From an uncultured Bacteroidota bacterium (GTDB lineage: Bacteria; Bacteroidota; Bacteroidia; Chitinophagales; Chitinophagaceae): a DNA stretch of 7,714 nucleotides. The translations under genes were made by a program, and so were the position numbers. The stretch lies in contig CAILMA010000355.1 in the NCBI GenBank assembly GCA_903835145.1, positions 1 to 7,714 of the forward strand. The letters run 5' to 3'. Under the pieces are notes generated by a model, which made no database searches, was not told the DNA's origin, and worked only from the letters and a program-made list of their open reading frames with translations. Positions 1 through 5,153 of this stretch are shown in pieces (position 1 is the first letter of the stretch; each line of letters opens with the position of its first letter).

Positions 1-717
1 ACGTCACGTTTCTTCAACGACCACCTCGCCCAGTGTGTTGACCACCATCCTGACCGCTTCATCGCTATTGGAACCGTGCCCATGCAAGATGTGGACACAG
101 CCATTAAGGAAATGGAGCGCTGCGTCACCAATCTTAAAATGCCCGGTCTTGAGATTGGCTCCAATATCAATAACAAAAACCTGAGTGACCCGTCTTTCGC
201 CCCCTTTTGGCAGGCGGCAGAGGAATTGGGCTGTTGTATTTTCGTTCACCCATGGGAAATGATGGGCGAAAACGACATGACCCGCTACTGGCTCCCCTGG
301 CTCGTGGGTATGCCCGCTGAAACAAGCCGCGCGATATGCTCCATGATTTTTGGTGGCGTCTTCGAAAAGTACCCCAAACTCAGGGTTGCGTTCGCCCACG
401 GCGGCGGTAGCTTCCCGCTCACCATCGGCAGGATAGAACATGGTTATAACGTTCGCCCTGATCTATGCGCCATCGATAACCCCATCAATCCAAGAAATTA
501 TATAGGTAAATTTTGGATAGACGCGCTCGTGCATGACCCTAAAGCTATGAATTTTATTGTTGATATAATGGGGCAAGATAAAATATGCATGGGTAGCGAC
601 TACCCATTCCCCCTCGGGGAGCACCACCCAGGGCACCTCATTGAGCAAATGAATTATCCCGCAACACTGAAACATAAATTACTTTATGATAACGCCATGA
701 AGTGGATGGGCCGTTAA
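1..717 (+). CDS. 2-amino-3-carboxymuconate-6-semialdehyde decarboxylase (ACMSD), 5'-truncated by window edge
   Basis: This is an amidohydrolase-superfamily decarboxylase that converts ACMS to 2-aminomuconate semialdehyde plus CO2. It diverts kynurenine-pathway carbon away from quinolinate/NAD. The open frame runs from base 1 without a start, so the GTG at 76 is internal; 238 codons are visible. Recalled ACMSD sequences match closely throughout: RF(I)xxGTVPMQ, AxxEMERCV, IFVHPW, YWLPWLVGMPAET, GGVFEKYPKL, FAHGGG, NPxNPxxYIG, DALVHDP and GSDYPFPLGE. By analogy with the family, the metal-ligand His of HPW (codon 83, bases 247-249), the catalytic His of AHGGG (codon 133, bases 397-399) and the ligand Asp of GSDYPF (codon 200, bases 598-600) are all present. 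The N-terminal HxH metal ligands, roughly 100 residues upstream, lie outside the window. The gene ends with TAA and looks intact. No clear hairpin terminator follows. Confidence 0.95.
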   Translation, partial: TSRFFNDHLAQCVDHHPDRFIAIGTVPMQDVDTAIKEMERCVTNLKMPGLEIGSNINNKNLSDPSFAPFWQAAEELGCCIFVHPWEMMGENDMTRYWLPWLVGMPAETSRAICSMIFGGVFEKYPKLRVAFAHGGGSFPLTIGRIEHGYNVRPDLCAIDNPINPRNYIGKFWIDALVHDPKAMNFIVDIMGQDKICMGSDYPFPLGEHHPGHLIEQMNYPATLKHKLLYDNAMKWMGR

Positions 718-986
718 AATCGGGACATTCAATTCATACTTCCATGATTTATTACCCCAGCGAGGTACTTATCGTCAACTTTTGTATCACCCACAGAGCG
801 GCAAACAGTTACAGAATGCATTTTTTGTAATGAGTTTTTTTTCTAATGTACCCTAAGGACAACAACTTAACTTCGTTAGCTGAGCATTAGAATCAAAACA
901 GAAAAATATTTTTTTGTTTTTACCAAAGAATGTAGATTAAATTTACGTCTTCAATGTAAGGGAACTTTTGTACCCACTGTGTTAAC

Positions 987-1011
987 GGTAAATTAAATTA
1001 CCATGGCATGG
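987..1011. promoter_or_regulatory. Two adjacent palindromes upstream of the protease promoter (possible operator)
   Basis: GGTAAATTAAATTACC (987-1002) is a 16-bp inverted repeat with a single mismatched pair. It abuts the odd-centred palindrome CCATG-G-CATGG (1001-1011). Both lie 15 to 39 bp upstream of the -7 element at 1026, around the expected -33 position and just upstream. This is a plausible place for an activator or repressor to bind. The role is inferred from symmetry and position only. Confidence 0.3.
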
Positions 1012-1040
1012 GATTGATTTTTTATTATCTTTGACCAATA
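1003..1040 (+). promoter_or_regulatory. Bacteroidota-type promoter for the M43-like protease
   Basis: TATCTTTG at 1026-1033 is a perfect match to the Bacteroidota -7 consensus TAnnTTTG. The -33 element is poor: the position 19 bp upstream reads ATGG rather than TTTG, which might mean reliance on an activator. Transcription would begin near 1038-1041, leaving a leader of only about 13 nt before the ATG at 1053. The leader is A/T-rich and has no Shine-Dalgarno sequence. Confidence 0.5.
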
Positions 1041-1052
1041 ATTTATTACGAA

Positions 1053-3434
1053 ATGAGAAAAATTTCTTTACTGGCATCGCTGCTTTTAGTGCTGATTGCA
1101 GGCAAGAGTATTGCGCAAAATCCCTGCTATTCCGATGAAGTAACTAAGAGAATGATGTTAATGCATCCGGAAATTGCAAAGTATGAGGCAGAATTCAACC
1201 GCCAAATTGCTGAAAACATCAAAAAAATAGACCTGAAAAAGGCTGGTATGCGCACCACGCTCGATGAGTCGGGCGTAGATAGTTTTTGGTATGATATCCC
1301 TGTAGTACTGCACGTTATTCATGACTACGGTGTGAAAAATATTACTGACGGAGGACATTACATCAATGAATACCTTACCGATGACGCATTATTCACAGAC
1401 CTCGTAGACTGGAACGTAGTTTATGCTGGTGCTAATGCTGATACATCTGAAGTTATTACTCCTTTCAAAAAATGGATTGGTATTCCTCACATCAGAATCC
1501 ACCTTGCAACTATCGACCCATACGGCAAGCCAACAAAGGGTATTACCCGTCACAGGTCATATCTTACTTACAACGCTGGCGATCAGGCAAAATTTGATGA
1601 CTGGGATCCAACATCGTATATCAACATCTGGTTCATCAACAAGATGAGTGCGTCTAACGGCAACGCTGCTGCTTATGCTATTTTCCCTTCTGCTGCTGCT
1701 TCTGAGCCTAATGCTGACGGTATTATTAGTATTGCTGATTACGCTGCTAACCAATACGGTAGTTTTTGCGGTAAAACAATCAACCATGAAATGGGCCACG
1801 TATTCAGCCTTTATCACCCATGGGGTGGTAACAACAATGCTGCCGCTGGCGCTTGTTCTGATGGTGGTACTGACTTAGTTGACGATACCCCGCCAACAAT
1901 CGGTCACATGTACGGTGGTTGCACATGGCCTACCGGCACTGGTGGCGGTCCTGCTGCAATTTACGATACACAGTGCGCAAGAAATTACTATAAAGTTTAT
2001 ACAAGCGCCGATGGTACTGCTGATTCTCTGGTTAACTATCCTGATACAACCAATGCTCAGAACATTATGGACTATACCTATTGTGCTAAAATGTTCACTA
2101 AAGGACAGGTAGTTCGTATGCATGCAGCACTGAACAGTGATGTAGCTGGTCGCAGCAACTTATGGAGTGCGTCTAACCTCGCTCGTACAGGTGCATTGGC
2201 TCATCGTCCTGATCTGTTACCAGTTCCTGAATTCTCTGCTACAAACAATGGTTACATGCAGTACTTCACAGCTCCGGGTAATTACCTTAGGTTCTACAAC
2301 AAGAGTTGGAATGACACAGTAACTAAAGTAAAGTGGAATTTCACCAATGGTTCTTTATCGTTAGTTGATACAATTGCCAACCCTAACGTGGTGTCAAGTA
2401 ACATCAATCAGACTTTCTCTCAGCCAGGGTGGTACAATGTATCTATGACAGCAACTGGTAACCATACCGGTGACAGCACTACTACATGGAACAACTGTAT
2501 TTATGTTGCTGATGCAAACGCAACTCCGGGTCAGAACATCGTTGAAGACTTCGATCCAGCTGGCGACCTCGCTAAATGGCCTACTTTCAACTACTACAAC
2601 AACGAATTCAAATGGGAGCCATACACTGGTGCGGGTTTCTATGATGCACATTGTATGAAGTATGATGGTTATGACAACCGTATCATTTCTGCGCTCGGTA
2701 TCTATCCTACAACTGGTTCTCCTTATGGCGATTTTGACGATTTCTTCTCAATCCCTGTTGATCTTACTTCAATGAGGACCGGAAATTGCAACCTTAATTT
2801 CTGGACTGCAGGTGCTTCAAGAAGCTCTAATTCTTTAGATATCAACGATACACTTCAGGTATTCTATTCTACCGATCGCGCTGCAACATGGCACCTGTGT
2901 GCTACTTATGGCAGGGGCGATGTAGCTAACATGGGTTCTATCCCTACTTCTTTCGTTCCTACTTCAGGTTCTGATTGGGTTGCTAAAACAATTAACCTCG
3001 ATACAGCTGCAAGAAAACCTTATGTTATCTTCCGTTTCCGTTATTTGCCAGGTACTATCATGAGCAATCCTCCGCCATATGATGGTTACAACAGCATCTA
3101 CAGCAGTGGTAACAACTTCTATCTTGACAGGATCACTTTCAGCCCATACACTGCAGCAGTGAGCAGCGTAACTACAAAACCAATGGATATCGTAGTTGCT
3201 CCAAACCCAACCAGCAATAACGCTTATGTTATCATTAAAGATGCAGGTAATGGCACAGCAAAAATCAACGTATTCGATATCACTGGTAAATTGATTTACA
3301 CTACCAGCGAAGAGTTGATGAACAACGAAGCTCACATCGAGATTCCTTCTTCAGCTATCGGTACAAAGGGCGTTTACATGGTTCAGGCTACAACCGGTAA
3401 ACAAACAAGCACTCAGAAATTGGTTGTTTATTAA
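1053..3434 (+). CDS. Secreted M43-like (pappalysin/cytophagalysin type) zinc metalloprotease with T9SS sorting domain
   Basis: This is a 793-residue exported protease. Residues 1-21 form a signal peptide with a likely signal peptidase I site SIA|Q. About 22-75 is a charged helical propeptide, and about 80-370 the catalytic domain. The zinc motif HEMGHVFSLYHPW has ligands H245, H249 and H255 and catalytic E246. The DGGTDLVDDTPP stretch and the Met-turn NIMDY (M339), followed by CxxMFTxGQxxRM, are typical of M43B peptidases. Residue 252 is Ser where metzincins normally have Gly. About 390-487 resembles a PKD domain, and about 495-700 a MAM/jelly-roll-like beta domain (EDFD at its start, FYLDRITF at its end). 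About 713-793 is a type A T9SS domain (APNPT, INVFDITGKLIY, GVYMVQ, QKLVVY). Codon choice is strongly biased to GCT, GGT, AAC, CGT and TCT, unlike the neighbouring genes, which suggests high expression. It has its own promoter and terminator. The natural substrate cannot be told from sequence. Confidence 0.93.
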   Translation: MRKISLLASLLLVLIAGKSIAQNPCYSDEVTKRMMLMHPEIAKYEAEFNRQIAENIKKIDLKKAGMRTTLDESGVDSFWYDIPVVLHVIHDYGVKNITDGGHYINEYLTDDALFTDLVDWNVVYAGANADTSEVITPFKKWIGIPHIRIHLATIDPYGKPTKGITRHRSYLTYNAGDQAKFDDWDPTSYINIWFINKMSASNGNAAAYAIFPSAAASEPNADGIISIADYAANQYGSFCGKTINHEMGHVFSLYHPWGGNNNAAAGACSDGGTDLVDDTPPTIGHMYGGCTWPTGTGGGPAAIYDTQCARNYYKVYTSADGTADSLVNYPDTTNAQNIMDYTYCAKMFTKGQVVRMHAALNSDVAGRSNLWSASNLARTGALAHRPDLLPVPEFSATNNGYMQYFTAPGNYLRFYNKSWNDTVTKVKWNFTNGSLSLVDTIANPNVVSSNINQTFSQPGWYNVSMTATGNHTGDSTTTWNNCIYVADANATPGQNIVEDFDPAGDLAKWPTFNYYNNEFKWEPYTGAGFYDAHCMKYDGYDNRIISALGIYPTTGSPYGDFDDFFSIPVDLTSMRTGNCNLNFWTAGASRSSNSLDINDTLQVFYSTDRAATWHLCATYGRGDVANMGSIPTSFVPTSGSDWVAKTINLDTAARKPYVIFRFRYLPGTIMSNPPPYDGYNSIYSSGNNFYLDRITFSPYTAAVSSVTTKPMDIVVAPNPTSNNAYVIIKDAGNGTAKINVFDITGKLIYTTSEELMNNEAHIEIPSSAIGTKGVYMVQATTGKQTSTQKLVVY

Positions 3435-3456
3435 TCTTAAACAATCTTCAAAATAC

Positions 3457-3487
3457 AAAAGGGCTATCCTCACGGATGGCCCTTTTT
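3457..3487 (+). terminator. Intrinsic terminator after the M43-like protease
   Basis: A 13-bp stem (3457-3469 with 3474-3486, one T-G wobble) encloses the tetraloop TCAC. Its right arm ends in a run of five T. It starts 23 bases after the TAA of the protease gene. The A run on the left arm gives the minus strand a T run too, so it may act in both directions and also protect against read-through from the convergent gene. Confidence 0.9.
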
Positions 3488-3489
3488 CA

Positions 3490-3705
3490 TAATTCTTTGT
3501 CCATACCCCCTCGGCATGATCTACTTTGAACCAACCTGGTCCAGGGGGCTTCCTTGGTCCTCAGCAACATGAAGCGTCCGCTTCATAATATGCCGCAGGT
3601 ATCGTACATTTATAGAAATGCAACCTGTCGCAGGGCTTTAGCCCAGCCCGTGTGCAAAGCTTACCTTGCAACGCCCCAAAAAACGCAGTTTGCAATCGCA
3701 GTCAT
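3490..3705. repeat. Intergenic stretch rich in short palindromes (REP-like)
   Basis: No gene is seen here. Several small inverted repeats are packed together. CCTGG-T-CCAGG lies at 3535-3545. A perfect 8-bp stem ATGAAGCG with a 2-base loop (TC) lies at 3569-3586. GCAGGGCTTTAGCCCAGC at 3630-3647 has arms GC and GGGCT, one A/A mismatch and loop TT. The palindromic hexamer TTGCAA occurs twice, at 3666-3671 and 3690-3695. GC content is higher than in the flanking AT-rich ends. The layout resembles repetitive extragenic palindromes, but copy number elsewhere in the genome cannot be judged here. Confidence 0.35.
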
Positions 3706-3747
3706 TAACTCATAACTCATAATTTATAATTTATAACTCATAACTAC
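3706..3747. repeat. Six-unit 7-bp tandem repeat, consensus TAAYTYA
   Basis: Six consecutive heptamers in perfect 7-bp register occupy 3706-3747. Units 1, 2 and 5 are TAACTCA, units 3 and 4 are TAATTTA, and unit 6 is TAACTAC. The last unit contains the stop codon (TAG, 3746-3744) of the minus-strand gene. Because 7 is not a multiple of 3 and each unit carries a stop triplet on both strands (TAA on plus; TGA, TAA or TAG on minus), the array closes all six reading frames at this convergent gene boundary. Unit length recalls the heptameric short tandem repeats described in some other bacteria; no homology is claimed. Confidence 0.85.
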
Positions 3748-4649
3748 AAAACAACCATTTTCATCACCCCTCCCGCTCCATCCTCCGAAGAGAAATGAAC
3801 GAAATAAACACCGCGCGGCCAGTCCGATACATTCAAAAAGAACTGACCCTGAAAGACTTCACTAAACAACTGCACGCCGACACAATTAGTCACCGAGACG
3901 CGCTCCAAGCGCCGTGCTTTAAATGTAACCTCATTCACTGCCGGGTTAGGTGCTAACGAAAATTCATTTGGCGAAGTGGCATCGGTTTGCGACACATTAA
4001 GCCCACCGTAGCTGCTTGGGTAAATATACGTGCAGGGGTAGGTGGTATCTGGCAGGTAGGTAAGTACATTATGGTTGAAGCAGTAAAACATAACAATACC
4101 GGAGCCATTGTTATAGTCGGGATACAAACCGCGGTTGCTTCCTGCACCTTCAATTATGGTGTAGGTCGTATCAGTAGTGTGAAAACTGCGATGATAAAGG
4201 CCATCGTTGAGTAAGACGGAATCTATTGAAGTCACCATCACGGTGCCTGTAAATGCTGGCACATAGTCGCCCGGCAAAGCGCTAAAATTATACATCAGAG
4301 ACTCTGACCCGTCATGGTTCAACTGGTACACTTTTTGGCTGTCTTCCCGTATCGCCCCGAAATAGATATCCGGATTACCGGCAACAGTAGTTACCAGCGG
4401 AGGGTTAAAATATGTTGCTCCTGTCGTTTCTTGAGTGCGAGATACAATCTGGCGATAGGTATGCCCGCCAGCAACGGTGTCTTTCCCGTTTTGTAACATC
4501 AAAATATCAAATACATGGGTCAGCGACCCATCAATATCATATATCCTGTAGCGCCAGGTGGCGCTATCCGTTGGCATCGCAAAATATTGGCCCCTCCCGG
4601 CTGTGCAACCGAATAATAACATGACTACCAAAAGAATGTGCTTCACCAT
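3744..4649 (-). CDS. Small exported protein of unknown function with T9SS C-terminal sorting domain
   Basis: This is a 301-residue protein. Residues 1 to about 20 form a signal peptide (MVKHILLVVMLLFGC). A Cys at 15 gives a near-lipobox LFGC, but Phe at -2 makes lipoprotein processing doubtful. The body (about 25-215) has features I recall from unnamed Bacteroidota secreted proteins: an IREDSQKVYQL segment (100-110), MYNFSALPGD (119-128), TSIDSVLLNDG (140-150) and IEGAGSNRGLYP (166-177). I know of no assigned activity for that architecture. About 229-301 is a type A T9SS domain (LAPNPAVNEV, WPRGVYFVHF, KMVVL), so the protein should cross the outer membrane through the Por machinery. The start ATG has AGAAGG only 1 nt upstream, too close for ideal Shine-Dalgarno use. 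It lies 32 bp after the MerC-family gene, so co-transcription is likely. Confidence 0.85.
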   Translation of the reverse strand: MVKHILLVVMLLFGCTAGRGQYFAMPTDSATWRYRIYDIDGSLTHVFDILMLQNGKDTVAGGHTYRQIVSRTQETTGATYFNPPLVTTVAGNPDIYFGAIREDSQKVYQLNHDGSESLMYNFSALPGDYVPAFTGTVMVTSIDSVLLNDGLYHRSFHTTDTTYTIIEGAGSNRGLYPDYNNGSGIVMFYCFNHNVLTYLPDTTYPCTYIYPSSYGGLNVSQTDATSPNEFSLAPNPAVNEVTFKARRLERVSVTNCVGVQLFSEVFQGQFFLNVSDWPRGVYFVHFSSEDGAGGVMKMVVL

Positions 4650-4681
4650 ACCTTCTGTTTTCCAATTGCTCTAAATGATAG

Positions 4682-5083
4682 TCAGTGCACCGGGTCAGCT
4701 TTTTGTTTGTTCAGTCTGTTTATCAGGTGTATGTTGCGCAGGTGCGTTATTACAAGCCCGGCAGAGGCTATGTAAGCCAGCCAGTGTACATAGTTTTCAA
4801 ATACAATAGCCACCGCCAGCAACCCCCAGAATCCCCATAAAGATATTTTAATGTCCTTTAAAGTTGCATGCTTCACCGCATGATACACGGCCCAAAAGCT
4901 AAGCAACAAAAAGACATAGTCCACCTTATCCCACCACAGCGGCAGGAAGCCGGCAGCCACGTTTGTTCGCCAAAGGTAATTGATAAGAAATAGCGCCGGC
5001 ACAATCAGGCAATGAATGGTGCACAAAACAGCTGCTGCTATTCCTGCCTTGTCAGATTGTACTGAAATTGGTTTCTGATTCAT
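4682..5083 (-). CDS. MerC-family integral membrane protein
   Basis: This is a 133-residue inner-membrane protein with four predicted hydrophobic helices, at about 13-35, 54-71, 78-97 and 100-117. The length and helix count match the MerC family. The first helix has the family-like motif DKAGIAAAVLCTIHCLIVP, with C21, H24 and C25 as possible metal-binding residues. After C25 there is no further Cys, so the C-terminal Cys pair known from transposon-borne mercury-transport MerC is absent. The tail is basic with several His (H114, H119, H133). No merA, merP, merT or merR is visible. Bacteroidota genomes carry many such orphan MerC-domain proteins, and a role in mercury uptake should not be assumed; transport or handling of some metal is only an inference. 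It lies between two exported-protein genes, 70 bp after the upstream protease and 32 bp before the next gene. Confidence 0.82.
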   Translation of the reverse strand: MNQKPISVQSDKAGIAAAVLCTIHCLIVPALFLINYLWRTNVAAGFLPLWWDKVDYVFLLLSFWAVYHAVKHATLKDIKISLWGFWGLLAVAIVFENYVHWLAYIASAGLVITHLRNIHLINRLNKQKADPVH

Positions 5084-5153
5084 TATTACTGCACAGAGCT
5101 GATTACACTGTCTTTTGTAAATAGTGGGTACTACTTGCGTGCTATACTTTTAC

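Larger units (their letters stand above)
718..1052. other. AT-rich intergenic region between ACMSD and the M43-like protease
   Basis: This 335-bp stretch holds no convincing ORF or RNA gene. It contains T-rich runs (about 820-842 and 907-920) and a promoter for the downstream protease. Just upstream of that promoter are two adjacent palindromes. The 10-bp word AACTTTTGTA occurs twice (777-786 and 963-972), each time followed within two bases by ACCCA or CCCA. I see no GC-rich hairpin with a T tail after ACMSD, so its transcription end is not identified. Confidence 0.7.

Noticed and set aside
76..78. GTG as a start codon for the ACMSD gene
   Set aside because: The frame stays open to base 1 and the upstream residues (RFFNDHLA to IAIGT) match ACMSD, so the real start is outside the window.
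4..441. 145-residue open frame on the minus strand
   Set aside because: It is antisense to the well-matched ACMSD gene and its translation has no recognisable family; its length follows from the GC-rich codon positions of the real gene.
3490..3743. Insertion-sequence remnant with a transposase fragment
   Set aside because: No transposase-like translation was seen in any frame and no terminal inverted repeats bracket the region.
3706..3747. CRISPR array
   Set aside because: Units are only 7 bp, contiguous and without spacers; no cas gene is present.
3953..4153. Short frames overlapping the small T9SS protein gene on both strands
   Set aside because: Out-of-frame shadows of a gene with a clear signal peptide and sorting domain.
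4682..5083. Mercury-resistance operon
   Set aside because: No other mer gene is visible and the MerC-like protein lacks the second cysteine pair.
5119..5136. Possible terminator after the reprolysin-like protease
   Set aside because: The 7-bp stem contains a wobble pair, is mostly A-T, and no T run follows on the minus strand, so read-through into the MerC-family gene is more likely.
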